Counted from the first letter of the stretch, positions 8,951 to 18,147 are shown. The stretch is 64,000 bases of DNA from Anaerolineales bacterium (GCA_003105035.1 PQAL01000002.1:62001-126000); one strand, 5' to 3'. The notes: generated from the letters alone by a model not told the origin. Translations and numbers: made by a program.

Positions 8951-9910
8951 ATGACTGATCAAAATTACCATGTAGTAACTAAAACTATTCCCACGTTTTA
9001 TTTTATTGGTGTCACCACCACCAAATCTTCGATTATGAAAGTCTTCCCACTCTGGATGAAGATTCTTGGGCGGGAAGAAGTGGTGATGGAAGGGATTGAC
9101 TGCAAAATTCACGATAAGCCTGAGGCATATCGCCAGGCAGTTGCCCAGATCAAGGTTGACCCACTATCTTTGGGTGCACTGGTAACCACACACAAGATTG
9201 ACTTGCTCAGTGCGGCCCGCGATATGTTCGAGTATCTCGATCCTTATGCCCTGATCACCGGCGAGGTCTCCTGCATTTCCAAGCTGGAAGGCCGACTGGA
9301 AGGCCACGCCAAAGACCCGCTCACCTCAGGCGCCAGCCTGGATGCCATCATCGAGCCGGGTTATTTTGGGCGAACAAACGGCCAGGTATTATGCTTTGGG
9401 GCCGGTGGCTCGGGGGTCGCTACATTGTTACACCTGATCAATAAGAAAAATAAGGCTGATCGGCCTGCCAGGTTCACCTTTGTCAACCGCTCACAAGGCC
9501 GGCTGGATCATGCCAGGGAAATGGTAAGCGGCCTAAGCACCGACATTGAGATTGAATATATCTGCAACTCCGACCCCGCAGTCAATGACAAGATCATGGA
9601 GAAGTTCCCTCCTTACAGCATTGTCATCAATGCCACCGGCATGGGTAAAGACACCCCTGGCTCGCCCATCACCTGGGATGGCAAGTTCCCGATGCACAGC
9701 ATCGCCTGGGAATTTAATTACCGCGGTGAGCTAGACTTCATGCACCAATCACTGGCGCAGGTGGAAAGCCGCAAGGTGAGAGTGGAGGATGGTTGGCTGT
9801 ATTTCGTCCACGGCTGGACTCAGGTGGTCGCCCAGGTGATGCACTTTGATCTGACGCCCGCGCTGTTCGATCAGCTGAACCAGGCTGCTTCAACGATGCG
9901 CGGCAAATGA
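8951..9910 (+). CDS. Shikimate dehydrogenase-like (AroE paralogue) oxidoreductase
   Basis: A 319-residue protein with the AroE two-domain layout. TTKSSIM stands where canonical AroE has its SKSxxPxxHN substrate loop, TTHKID supplies the conserved catalytic lysine, and FGAGGSGVATLLHLI with FVNRSQGRL forms the NAD(P)-binding fold. It is longer than housekeeping AroE (about 270-280), and the substrate loop is divergent. No other aromatic-pathway gene is near, and it is embedded in a sugar operon overlapping the next gene by 4 nt. It probably oxidises a carboxylated or cyclic polyol; the substrate is unknown. Confidence 0.75.
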   Translation: MTDQNYHVVTKTIPTFYFIGVTTTKSSIMKVFPLWMKILGREEVVMEGIDCKIHDKPEAYRQAVAQIKVDPLSLGALVTTHKIDLLSAARDMFEYLDPYALITGEVSCISKLEGRLEGHAKDPLTSGASLDAIIEPGYFGRTNGQVLCFGAGGSGVATLLHLINKKNKADRPARFTFVNRSQGRLDHAREMVSGLSTDIEIEYICNSDPAVNDKIMEKFPPYSIVINATGMGKDTPGSPITWDGKFPMHSIAWEFNYRGELDFMHQSLAQVESRKVRVEDGWLYFVHGWTQVVAQVMHFDLTPALFDQLNQAASTMRGK

Positions 9911-10368
9911 CAGGCAACCTGACCATGAAAAAAACGGACCTGGCAGCAGGATACCACGAGCGTGGCTATGGATGCGCTCAGTCCGTACTGGCCTCTTATG
10001 CAGGTGATTTCGGACTAGAAGAGGGGCTGGCACTTCGTCTGGCAACAGGCTTTGGCTCAGGAATGGGCCGTATGTGTGAGGTGTGCGGGGCCCTCACCGG
10101 GGCGTTCATGGTGATCGGGATGAAGTACGGCAAGGATAAGACTGACGGTACTCGCTACGGGTACGAGACGGAAACTACCTACCGTCTGGTGGCGGAGGCA
10201 GCTGAAAAATTTAAAGAACGGAATGGGTCCATCTACTGCCGTGAACTGATCGGGCATAACCTGATGGATGCGGTGGAACGGGCCAAGGTGGTGGAGCTCG
10301 GATTATTTAAGACCACCTGCCGGAAATGTATCCTGGATGCGGTAGAGATCCTGGAGGAGATTCTTTGA
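9907..10368 (+). CDS. C_GCAxxG_C_C family protein
   Basis: A 153-residue cysteine-rich protein. It shows the family hallmark: a cysteine in GYGCAQSVL, then the CEVCGALTGAFMVIG motif, and two late cysteines in YCREL and TTCRKCILDA. The family is common in anaerobes, and a redox or metal-cluster role has been proposed. The ATG at 9907 overlaps the previous stop (ATGA), so translation is probably coupled; an in-frame ATG at 9925 is an alternative. All the family cysteines are present as TGC or TGT. Confidence 0.8.
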   Translation: MTGNLTMKKTDLAAGYHERGYGCAQSVLASYAGDFGLEEGLALRLATGFGSGMGRMCEVCGALTGAFMVIGMKYGKDKTDGTRYGYETETTYRLVAEAAEKFKERNGSIYCRELIGHNLMDAVERAKVVELGLFKTTCRKCILDAVEILEEIL

Positions 10369-10395
10369 AGTGGTTCGACGAACGGTGAGACTGGT

Positions 10396-11094
10396 ATGAA
10401 TCTAAACCCAGGTGACATTGCCAGGATGATCGACCTTTCGTGCGTCCGGACGGCTTCCTCCCGGGCAGACGTTGAGGAGATGGTTCGCGCGGCCATCAAG
10501 TACAGGTTTGGCCATGTTTCAGTGTTGCAGAGCTTCATTCCCCTCACCAAACAGCTGCTCAACAGTCACCCAGAGGTTCATCTGGTTGGAAATGTGAGTT
10601 TCCCATCGGGCTCCGATTCCACTACCATAAAAATCAATCAAGCCAAGGAGCTTGCCGTAGCTGGCTGTGACGAGATCGACATGGTCATGAATATTGGCAA
10701 GCTACGCTCAGGTGAGCTGGCGGAAGTGGAAAGCGATATCCGCTCAGTTATTGCCACCGTGGATCCCATCCCGGTCAAGGTGATCATCGAAATTATGCTC
10801 CTGACCGCAGCTGAAACCGCCGCGGCTTGTGCGATCTGTCTGCAATCAGGTGCCTCTTACATAAAAACCGGCACCGGTTGGGCCGACCGGGGTACCACTG
10901 TGCAGGATGTTCAATTGATCCAGTCTTTGGTGGGTGATCGCATCAAGATCAAAGCTTCCGGCGGCATTCGCACCCTGGATACACTCCTGGAAATGTATGC
11001 GGCCGGTGCCTGTCGTTTTGGTGTGAAGCTTAAAGCAGGGATCAAGATCGTAGACGAAGCCATGGCGCACGGTACACCGCTGGTGGTACCCTAA
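10396..11094 (+). CDS. deoC: Deoxyribose-phosphate aldolase
   Basis: A 232-residue class I aldolase. The opening IARMIDLSCVRT corresponds to the family's IDHTLL-type start, EIDMVMNIG is the conserved segment before the proton-relay residues, and YIKTGTGW contains the Schiff-base lysine. The IKASGGIRT motif (second lysine) follows. It cleaves 2-deoxyribose 5-phosphate to acetaldehyde and glyceraldehyde 3-phosphate. In this operon it could be the terminal aldolase for a phosphorylated deoxy-sugar made by the kinase, though a shifted specificity is possible. Confidence 0.88.
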   Translation: MNLNPGDIARMIDLSCVRTASSRADVEEMVRAAIKYRFGHVSVLQSFIPLTKQLLNSHPEVHLVGNVSFPSGSDSTTIKINQAKELAVAGCDEIDMVMNIGKLRSGELAEVESDIRSVIATVDPIPVKVIIEIMLLTAAETAAACAICLQSGASYIKTGTGWADRGTTVQDVQLIQSLVGDRIKIKASGGIRTLDTLLEMYAAGACRFGVKLKAGIKIVDEAMAHGTPLVVP

Positions 11095-11098
11095 GATC

Positions 11099-11272
11099 AT
11101 GACGATGAAAATCAGCTCCTCTACCTTCAGCGGTGTTGAAAATATAACTAATCTTCATGGCTTGACCCGAATGTGGCTGATGCGTACTCCCATTCCATAC
11201 ACTGTGCTTTATTTACAAGTACGCAGGCACAAGCATCGCCCGGATGATTGGTTCAATGGCATCATTGAATGA
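11099..11272 (+). CDS. Possible small ORF (57 codons), doubtful
   Basis: In the 296-bp gap between deoC and the next isomerase there is an open frame from ATG at 11099 to TGA at 11272, starting 5 nt after the deoC stop. It has no clear ribosome binding site and no recognisable motif; the C-terminus is basic and ends DDWFNGIIE. It may be a remnant of a decayed gene or simply chance. I see no convincing promoter in the gap, although the RBS for the next gene (AAGGAAT) is evident. Confidence 0.15.
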   Translation: MTMKISSSTFSGVENITNLHGLTRMWLMRTPIPYTVLYLQVRRHKHRPDDWFNGIIE

Positions 11273-11390
11273 TTAAGATAGCCAAAGGAAATGAAAATTT
11301 CAGCCTGGAGGAACAGCGTTAAAAATCTTTCAACTTGCAATTTGGATCGTCAATGCAATCCATCAAAACTCTCATAGAAAGGAATAGAAT

Positions 11391-12362
11391 ATGAAAATAG
11401 GTTTATTTACGGCTACGTTTCTGGATACGCAAATTGAAGATGTGTTCAAAATGGCGTCAAGCCTGGGGTACGGGGCTGTGGAGATGCCTGCCTTTGCCAA
11501 CAATCCCCACCTGGATATTGAGGAGATCGTCAAGGGCAACAAGGCAGCTGAGCTGAAAAAGCTGGTGAAAGACTACGGCCTGATCATTTCGGCCCTGGCC
11601 AACCACCCTGAAGGCCAGATTGTGTTAGGTCCGTATGGTAAGGATACCGACGCGATCTGTCCGGGTACCAAGGAGGAGAAGATCAAGTTTGGCACCGAGC
11701 GCATGATCAAGACCGCCCAGGCTGCCAATGCCTTGGAAGTGCCGGTGGTCACCGGTTTCATCGGTTGTGAGAATTTTGGGCGTTTCTTCCCCTGGCCATA
11801 CTCGAAGGGTTGGTCTGACATGGAAGCTGAGTTTGTTGAACGCTGGGGCAAGATCCTGGATAAATTTGGCGAATACGGGGTCAAGTTTGCCCACGAGCCA
11901 CACCCCAATGAGCTGGCCTACAATGTGGAGACTGCCCTGCGCGCCGTAGAGCTGATGGGTGGGCGCAAGGAATTCGGTTTCAACTTCGACCCTGCCAACC
12001 TGATCTACCTGGGCATCGATGTGGAGAACTTCATCGATGCTTTGGCGGGCAAGATCTTCCACGTGCATGCCAAGGATGGGGAAGTGGTGGTACACAACGT
12101 GCGTCGTTCGGGTGTCATCCCACAGGGTGATTGGCAGCGCCTTGGGCGTGGGTTCCGCTTCAGAATCCCCGGCTGGGGTTCGGTGCCATGGAAGAAGGTC
12201 ATCACCGAGCTATCCCTGATCGGCTATGATTATGTCATGTCATACGAGCACGAGGATGTGACCATGAGCCGCAATGATGGCATCACCAAGACGATCGCCT
12301 ACTTAAAACCACTGATGATTGATAAACCTTACGAAGGCCGCCACGACGTTTTATTCCAATAG
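11391..12362 (+). CDS. Sugar phosphate isomerase/epimerase (TIM barrel)
   Basis: A 323-residue member of the xylose isomerase-like TIM-barrel superfamily. Metal-site segments visible are KFAHEPHPNE (Glu), FNFDPANL (Asp), FHVHAKDGE (His) and SYEHEDV (Glu). The opening MKIGLFTATFLDTQIEDVF is typical. It is one of three such proteins here (others at 1429-2292 and 15341-16192), and they are too different to be recent duplicates. It is followed after 27 nt by an alcohol dehydrogenase, suggesting a paired isomerisation/oxidation step. Confidence 0.88.
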   Translation: MKIGLFTATFLDTQIEDVFKMASSLGYGAVEMPAFANNPHLDIEEIVKGNKAAELKKLVKDYGLIISALANHPEGQIVLGPYGKDTDAICPGTKEEKIKFGTERMIKTAQAANALEVPVVTGFIGCENFGRFFPWPYSKGWSDMEAEFVERWGKILDKFGEYGVKFAHEPHPNELAYNVETALRAVELMGGRKEFGFNFDPANLIYLGIDVENFIDALAGKIFHVHAKDGEVVVHNVRRSGVIPQGDWQRLGRGFRFRIPGWGSVPWKKVITELSLIGYDYVMSYEHEDVTMSRNDGITKTIAYLKPLMIDKPYEGRHDVLFQ

Positions 12363-12389
12363 AGATTATAAGCTCAAGGAGCAGATGAT

Positions 12390-13448
12390 ATGTCAAATAT
12401 GATGAAAGCAGCAGTTTTTGAGAAGGTTGGGGTCATTAAAGTAAAAGAGGTACCCATTCCGGAGATCGGTGATGATGATGTGCTCATCAAGGTCAAAAAC
12501 ACGGGTATCTGCGGCACGGATTGGAGCATCTACAACGGCTGGTATTCTGCCGATAAGCTGCCCATGATCGCTGGGCATGAATTTTCCGGCGTCATCGCCC
12601 GCATCGGGAAGAACAATAACGGCTTCAAGGAAGGTGACCGGGTTACAGCCGACATCAACATGAGCTGCGGGACGTGCTTCTACTGCCTGCACGGGCAAAA
12701 ACTGCTGTGCGATAGCTTCACCCAGCTTGGTATTCACACCGACGGCACGTTCGCCGAATATGTCAAAGCCCCGGTTGCCCTGCTGCACAAGCTGCCCGAC
12801 AACCTGAGCTTTGAGGAGGGCGCTTTCATAGAACCAGTCTCCTGTGTAATCCATGCCGCCAAAGCCATGGATGCCTGTCTGGGCAGCAGTGTGGCGATCA
12901 TTGGATGCGGCTTGGGCGTGCTGCACGCTCGCATGGCAGTCCTACGCGCCTGCGCCCCGGTCATCATCTTTGGTGATAACCGCAAGCGCTTGCAGATTGC
13001 CAAGGACATGGGCGCCGATTATGCCATCCATATTGATGATGTAGCAGACCCGGTAGCAGAGGTGATGCGCCTGACCAACGGCCGCGGCGCAGATTACGCT
13101 ATCGAAGCAGTGGGGACGGTTGAGACCTACGAGCAAGCCTTCGCCATGCTACGCAGGGGTGGCAAGCTCTCAGCCTTTGGCATCACCGGCGAGCAGGATG
13201 TAATGCGCATGCGGCCTTTTGAATTCGTGCTGGGTGAAAAGAAAGTCACCGGTTCGTGCGCCGGGGTTGGGGCCGACTGGCCAGATGCCATGACGCTCAT
13301 CTCCGCTGGGCGGATTAACCCGAAGCCGCTGTTCTCCATGAAGGTCCCGTTGGAAGACCTGGAGTGGGCTTTGCATGAGCTACGCCGTGACCCCAGCCTG
13401 TTCAAGATCTTCGTCTCACCTGAAGTCACCAAGCGCGAGATGTTATAG
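12390..13448 (+). CDS. Zinc-dependent alcohol dehydrogenase (second MDR paralogue)
   Basis: A 352-residue MDR enzyme. Catalytic zinc residues are in TGICGTDW and GHEFSG, the structural zinc cluster is in SCGTCFYCLHGQKLLC, and the nucleotide-binding turn GCGLGVLHARM replaces the usual GxGxxG alanines. The start ATG at 12390 follows AAGGAG. It probably oxidises a polyol or sugar secondary alcohol and is distinct from the MDR protein at 6283-7326. Confidence 0.88.
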   Translation: MSNMMKAAVFEKVGVIKVKEVPIPEIGDDDVLIKVKNTGICGTDWSIYNGWYSADKLPMIAGHEFSGVIARIGKNNNGFKEGDRVTADINMSCGTCFYCLHGQKLLCDSFTQLGIHTDGTFAEYVKAPVALLHKLPDNLSFEEGAFIEPVSCVIHAAKAMDACLGSSVAIIGCGLGVLHARMAVLRACAPVIIFGDNRKRLQIAKDMGADYAIHIDDVADPVAEVMRLTNGRGADYAIEAVGTVETYEQAFAMLRRGGKLSAFGITGEQDVMRMRPFEFVLGEKKVTGSCAGVGADWPDAMTLISAGRINPKPLFSMKVPLEDLEWALHELRRDPSLFKIFVSPEVTKREML

Positions 13449-13522
13449 GATTACCGGGCAGGCAGCTCAAGGATAATGGGCTGACTGTAGGCGCATATTT
13501 GTTGTAACCAAGGAGCTTACCC

Positions 13523-13912
13523 GTGAAGATCAAGCAGATCGATCACGTCTCGATCAATGTCACTGATATCCAGAAATCCCTCGATTATTACGGCCGCATC
13601 CTGGGGTTAACCCAACAGCAAACGGTGGATATGGGGGAGTTCACCATCACGTATTTCGCCTTACCGGGTGGCTCTCGCCTGGAGCTGTTTGATTACCATG
13701 GTAAGAATCCTGCCAACCCACGTGCTGAGGATGAGGTGGGTCTCAGGCATATCGCCTTCCAGGTTGAGGATGTGGCAGCACATGAGGCTCGTTTACGGTC
13801 TGACGGGGTTCAAATCACCTTGCCGACCTGCGCTCTACCTGACCTGGGCATGCGGGTGCTTCTGTTTCTCGACCCGAACGGCGTAACGCTTGAATTTTGC
13901 GAAAAGCTTTAG
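13523..13912 (+). CDS. VOC family protein (glyoxalase/dioxygenase fold)
   Basis: A 129-residue vicinal-oxygen-chelate protein with two beta-alpha-beta-beta-beta repeats. Candidate metal ligands are the histidine in QIDHVSINV, the glutamate in SRLELFDY, the histidine in LRHIAFQVED and the terminal glutamate in GVTLEFCE, the classic HEHE arrangement. The start is GTG at 13523 after AAGGAG. Similar proteins act as lactoylglutathione lyase-like isomerases or epimerases; the actual reaction is unknown. Confidence 0.82.
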   Translation: MKIKQIDHVSINVTDIQKSLDYYGRILGLTQQQTVDMGEFTITYFALPGGSRLELFDYHGKNPANPRAEDEVGLRHIAFQVEDVAAHEARLRSDGVQITLPTCALPDLGMRVLLFLDPNGVTLEFCEKL

Positions 13913-13983
13913 CCGGTTGCGTATTATTGGTATTTACATAAAAAGTTATCCCTGATGTAAAATCTTACTGGAGGAAACTGCAC

Positions 13984-15225
13984 ATGGAACCTAGAGATAT
14001 CCTGCTTACCCCGATCATGATCGGCACGCATCGCAGTGAGAACCGTTTCTTTAGCCAGGCAATGGAATGCACCGATGCTGATTTTGAGGGAAATCCATCT
14101 GACCTGACCTACGCCCGCTACGAGAACCTTTTCAAGGGCGAGGCTGGCATGGTCAGCCTGGAGGCGATCACCATCACCGATAAAAACCGCTCGCGCCTGA
14201 ACCAGCTGTTCATCATGCCTCAAAACCTGCCCGCCCTGACGAAGTTTGTCCAGCGCCTGCGTGAGGTCAACCCCAAGACAATCTTCATCTATCAGTTAAC
14301 CCATTCTGGTGAGCTGAGCAATCCTGAGTTTTCAAAGCGCCTGTCAGTAAGACCCCTGCCGGGCTTTAAGGCGGATGTCTTCACCGAAGACGAATTTGAA
14401 AAGATCATGGATGACTTCGTCCTGGCTGCCAAGATCACTTACGATTCAGGCGCGGATGGGATCGACATGAAGTTCTGCCATGGCTACCTCGGCTCACAGA
14501 TCCTGCGCCCGTACAACACCCGCAAGTGGAAATACGGTGGTAAATGGGAGAACCGGCGCCAGTTTGCCTTCGATCTTTACGAACGCATCCAAAAGGCAGT
14601 GCCAGACAAAAACTTCCTGATCGGCTCCAAAATCTCGGTCTGGGAAGGCTTTCCGGGTGGCTTTGGCACGGCTGGGCCCGATACCCCGGTGATCGACCTG
14701 ACTGAACCCATCGACCTAGTGAAAGGCCTGGAAGAACGCGGTGCTCAGTACTTCATCCAATCTGCCGGTAGCCCATCGATCACTATCAGCCTGACACAGG
14801 CGGATAAGGACCACCCCTATTTCGCCTACCTGCACCAGTATTTTGCTAAAGAGATGCGGGAGAACCTGAAGAAGGAAACGGTCGTGATCGGCTCTAACTA
14901 TTCGGTGTTCGGCAAAGGTAAAAGCAAGCTGCAAGCGGTGAGCTCCAAGGACAGCCACTTGTTGGCATACGGGGCCCAAAATATCTCCAAGGGCTACGTA
15001 GATATGGTTGCAGTAGGCCGCCAGTCTTTGGCTGACCCATTGTTACCATTAAAGCTGCGCGAAGGCCGGGAGAAGGAAATCAACTATTGCACCACCTGTG
15101 ACAACTGCCTGGAACTGCTCATCCGCCAGCGACCGATTGGCTGCTGCACCTACAATAAGTACTATACCAAAGTCCTGCAAGACACTCGCAAGGAGTTTGG
15201 TAGACTGAACGAGATGCACACCTAA
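13984..15225 (+). CDS. NADH:flavin oxidoreductase (Old Yellow Enzyme family)
   Basis: A 413-residue FMN-dependent TIM barrel similar to the N-terminal half of 2-enoate/2,4-dienoyl-CoA reductases. The KFCHGYLGSQIL segment is the usual active-site region, and the C-terminus has CTTCDNCLELL and IGCC, resembling the four-cysteine [4Fe-4S] motif of that subfamily. There is no C-terminal FAD/NAD domain, so an external electron donor is likely. The RBS is GGAGG. It is the last gene before a strong terminator. Confidence 0.85.
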   Translation: MEPRDILLTPIMIGTHRSENRFFSQAMECTDADFEGNPSDLTYARYENLFKGEAGMVSLEAITITDKNRSRLNQLFIMPQNLPALTKFVQRLREVNPKTIFIYQLTHSGELSNPEFSKRLSVRPLPGFKADVFTEDEFEKIMDDFVLAAKITYDSGADGIDMKFCHGYLGSQILRPYNTRKWKYGGKWENRRQFAFDLYERIQKAVPDKNFLIGSKISVWEGFPGGFGTAGPDTPVIDLTEPIDLVKGLEERGAQYFIQSAGSPSITISLTQADKDHPYFAYLHQYFAKEMRENLKKETVVIGSNYSVFGKGKSKLQAVSSKDSHLLAYGAQNISKGYVDMVAVGRQSLADPLLPLKLREGREKEINYCTTCDNCLELLIRQRPIGCCTYNKYYTKVLQDTRKEFGRLNEMHT

Positions 15226-15249
15226 GCGCCTGTTGTAACGCTTTCCATG

Positions 15250-15281
15250 AAACCTGCCTGGAATTTTCAGGCAGGTTTTTG
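15250..15281 (+). terminator. Rho-independent terminator of the rightward sugar operon
   Basis: A perfect 11-bp stem (AAACCTGCCTG and CAGGCAGGTTT) with loop GAATTTT, followed by TTG. It lies 25 nt after the OYE gene stop. Confidence 0.85.
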
Positions 15282-15340
15282 TTTGCGTATTCACATCAGG
15301 CAAGCATATCCAGGTATATCTATGACAGGAATGGGCAAAG

Positions 15341-16192
15341 TCAGGTTTCGTGAGGGCTACCTTGTTGGCTCATTACGTCATTGCGCCCTGACTCGATCAT
15401 GGCTGTCAGCTTCTCCCCCGCCTGGTGAGAATGTTGCAAAAATGACATTTCATCCTGGTAACCGGTGTGATGGATGCCCACCTCCAGGTTCACACATGCC
15501 TGGTATGCCGAGGACGCGATTACCCTGGCCAGCTCAGGCCAGTTCACGCTGCCAGTGAAGGGGATCTTATGCTGATCGCTCACCCCATCGTTATCGTGCA
15601 GGTGCAGGGCGATCAACCGTCCTTTTAGCTGGTCCAGCTTCTCCAGCCCGGGTCCACCCAGGTTGGCATGTCCTGAATCGAAACATAAGCCAAGGTAAAC
15701 TGGGTCATACTCCGCCAGCAGCGTTTCCAGCACCAAAAAATCATCGCCATCCATGTTTTCCAGGGCCAGGCGGACTGCCCGGCTGCGTGTAAAAGCTTCC
15801 AGCTCGTCCAATGACCTGCGGATTTGGACCATCCGGGCCGTGCGAAATTCATGAGGCTCGGTGGTTGGGATGTGGATGATCGTTACGTTTCCACCCAGGC
15901 GGGCGGTCATTGCGATGCGGTTTTTAACCAGTTCCAGGCCAGCCAGGCGCCGCGTATCGTCAAATGAAACCCAATACTTTTCCCTTCCCTGGCTGGCATG
16001 CAGGTTCAAAAGTAGTAAATTGAATTGCTTGAACCATGCCTTAATTTCACCGATTTCGTCATCTGAATAGAGATAATCGTTGGACCAGTGGTGGCACCAG
16101 TGGACGTGGGTGAAACCGGCTTCGGCAATACGCCGGAGGTACGGGAGTGTGTCGCCTTCACTTTGATAATAGTCAGAGGTGATCGAAAGCAT
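15341..16192 (-). CDS. Sugar phosphate isomerase/epimerase (TIM barrel, third paralogue)
   Basis: A 283-residue xylose isomerase-like TIM-barrel protein. Visible metal-site segments are LALENMDGDD (Glu), LCFDSGHANLGG (Asp/His), ALHLHDNDG (His) and VNLEVGIHH (Glu). It is convergent with the sugar operon and transcribed alone, so it may belong to another pathway or be regulated separately. The extension after position 265 is low complexity. Confidence 0.85.
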   Translation of the reverse strand: MLSITSDYYQSEGDTLPYLRRIAEAGFTHVHWCHHWSNDYLYSDDEIGEIKAWFKQFNLLLLNLHASQGREKYWVSFDDTRRLAGLELVKNRIAMTARLGGNVTIIHIPTTEPHEFRTARMVQIRRSLDELEAFTRSRAVRLALENMDGDDFLVLETLLAEYDPVYLGLCFDSGHANLGGPGLEKLDQLKGRLIALHLHDNDGVSDQHKIPFTGSVNWPELARVIASSAYQACVNLEVGIHHTGYQDEMSFLQHSHQAGEKLTAMIESGRNDVMSQQGSPHET

Positions 16193-16311
16193 GGATTTTC
16201 TGATTATATGTGATTATCCATGCATCCGAACCGGCAGTTTCCAGGAGGTGAAATCGCCAGATAATGCATGAGCGACTTTGATGTTTTAGACGAAGTGATC
16301 GGGTCAGGAAA

Positions 16312-16340
16312 TTGCTCCACATGAAAAATTGTTGTATACT
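16312..16340 (+). promoter_or_regulatory. Sigma70 promoter
   Basis: TTGCTC (16312-16317), 17-bp spacer and TATACT (16335-16340). It would give a leader of about 180 nt for the membrane protein at 16526. The rest of the 16193-16525 gap shows no other feature I can support. Confidence 0.55.
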
Positions 16341-16525
16341 GGAAAGGTCCATCCTGGGGGAGTATTGGCTGCCAACTTATCAGTCAGCGATCCGTATTAA
16401 TAGTGGTGCTTCATGTGATCATCGTGTGAAAGGAAGTGAAGATACAGGCAGATACTGTTCCTAAAAGATCTAAACCGTCGTTAATACCAAACACTTGAAT
16501 GTCTCATAAAGGAAAGGATGAAGAA

Positions 16526-16909
16526 ATGGCGCACAAATATCATGCTTTAAGGACAATCGGCTCCATCTTTCGGGTGGTCGGCTACATATTTCTGGTCCTC
16601 ACCATTCTGTCTGCCCTGGCAGTGTGTGGTCTTACCGTCATAGGAGGGACAACGGCGGAGACGCTTGCGCAGGAGTTCGGAACCAGTACCACTGGCGCGG
16701 GATTCCTGGGGGGCCTGGTTGGCGGATTACTGCTTGGCCTTCTCGTGATCCTTTATGGCGGATTGATCTCCCTCATGCTGGTGGCCTTTGGTGAAGGCAT
16801 ATATTTATTGATCGATGTCGAGGAAAATACCCGCAGGACCAGCTACCTGATGGAAAATCAAAACAAGCTTCAGCCCGCCGAGCCAAAACCATTACCACCT
16901 ACGTCGTGA
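16526..16909 (+). CDS. Small membrane protein of unknown function
   Basis: A 127-residue protein with two hydrophobic segments (about residues 18-41 and 55-85), the second glycine-rich (GAGFLGGLVGGLLLGLL), and a polar C-terminal tail. The start at 16526 is chosen because GGAAAGGA lies 7 nt upstream; the ATG at 16499 has no such site. No family is recognised. Its neighbour 130 bp downstream is the ComEC-like hydrolase. Confidence 0.65.
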   Translation: MAHKYHALRTIGSIFRVVGYIFLVLTILSALAVCGLTVIGGTTAETLAQEFGTSTTGAGFLGGLVGGLLLGLLVILYGGLISLMLVAFGEGIYLLIDVEENTRRTSYLMENQNKLQPAEPKPLPPTS

Positions 16910-17039
16910 ACCACTCTGGCGAAATTGGCCACGGAAGAAACGCTAAATTCGGACAACAGTAATATTGGAACATCAATTCGCGTGAAAGCCGAGTCAGGTG
17001 TAACAACCTGCAGCTGGTCATTCAACCAACAAGGTATGA

Positions 17040-17942
17040 ATGAAAGCTAGAGTCCGTTCACTGGTTGCGATAGCATTCATTGTCTTTTGCTCCCTGGCCT
17101 ACCTTGATAGGGGTGCGTCAAATCAGGAATACTCGCTTCAAATTTCCTTTATCGATGTGGGCCAGGGAGATGCGGCATTAATTCAAACTTTTGAGGGTTT
17201 CAACATATTAATCGACGGCGGACCGGTACCCGCCGGTCCAGTGGTGTTGGCATATCTGCGGGCGATGGATGTAACCGAACTTAGTGCAATTATCGCTTCG
17301 CATCCCGATAGTGACCATATCGGCGGATTGATCAGCGTCTTGGCTGCGACGGATATCCTGGTCGATTCTGTGATTTATAATGGCTACCCAGGGTATACGC
17401 AAACCTGGAAAAACTTCGCCAGCGCAGTTGAAAATGAAGGCCTGGTTTTGACCGTCGCTCAATTTCCAGGTGAATTGCACTGGGGCGCAACCACTGCGTA
17501 TGTTCTCAATCCACCCTCAGGTTTGGCCGATCCTGACACGAACGCAGCCTCACTGGTGTTGCTGCTCGATCATAACGAAGTTGACACCCTGTTCAGCGGG
17601 GATATTGACAGTACGGTTGAGGCGCAAGTCCTGGCGCGACAGACACCCGTTGCCGCGGATATCCTGAAGGTAGCCCATCACGGCAGCAATTACAGCTCCA
17701 GCTCCGAATTCCTAGGGGCGGTTCAACCAGACGATTCCGTTATTTCTGTTGGTCCTAACCCCTATGGGCATCCTGGGGCTGAGACGCTTTCACGCTTGAT
17801 AGCCAGTGGTTCGAGTATCTGGCGGACAGATTTGCTTGGGACAATCTTGATTACTTCAGCAGACGGATTGTCCTACCAGGTGATCCCAACGAAAACCTGG
17901 CAAGAAGTTTACCTTCCGGTTGTAATGATCAGTAAGCCATAA
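17040..17942 (+). CDS. Exported metallo-beta-lactamase fold hydrolase, ComEC C-terminal-domain-like
   Basis: A 300-residue protein with an N-terminal signal/anchor (about residues 5-22) and a metallo-beta-lactamase domain of the ComEC/Rec2 soluble type. It shows FIDVGQGDAALIQ, IDGGP, the metal motif HPDSDHIGG, SGDID and HHGSNYSSS. In ComEC this domain is fused to a membrane channel and degrades the non-transported DNA strand; here it stands alone and is extracytoplasmic. A role in extracellular nucleic acid or phosphoester processing is plausible, especially next to the secreted nuclease on the other strand. Confidence 0.82.
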   Translation: MKARVRSLVAIAFIVFCSLAYLDRGASNQEYSLQISFIDVGQGDAALIQTFEGFNILIDGGPVPAGPVVLAYLRAMDVTELSAIIASHPDSDHIGGLISVLAATDILVDSVIYNGYPGYTQTWKNFASAVENEGLVLTVAQFPGELHWGATTAYVLNPPSGLADPDTNAASLVLLLDHNEVDTLFSGDIDSTVEAQVLARQTPVAADILKVAHHGSNYSSSSEFLGAVQPDDSVISVGPNPYGHPGAETLSRLIASGSSIWRTDLLGTILITSADGLSYQVIPTKTWQEVYLPVVMISKP

Positions 17943-18147
17943 TCAACTTCCCCCATTTCAGGTATTGATAAAAAAACTCGCTATTTAAAGTCATCCAATC
18001 GGCAAGTTTGAATGACCGAGCAAGTAATAATAATTCTTGTGAAAACGGCTCTCTAAAAGACAAGAGCTGAAACTGAATTGAAGCAATTCAGTGATAGCTG
18101 TAGGATTACGCTCATCATTCATTTTCGATTGACACGAGATAAATTCA

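Noticed and set aside
13925-13965. A third GntR operator before the OYE gene (GTTATCCCTGATGTAA)
   Set aside because: Similarity to the operator motif needs an indel and there is no promoter next to it.
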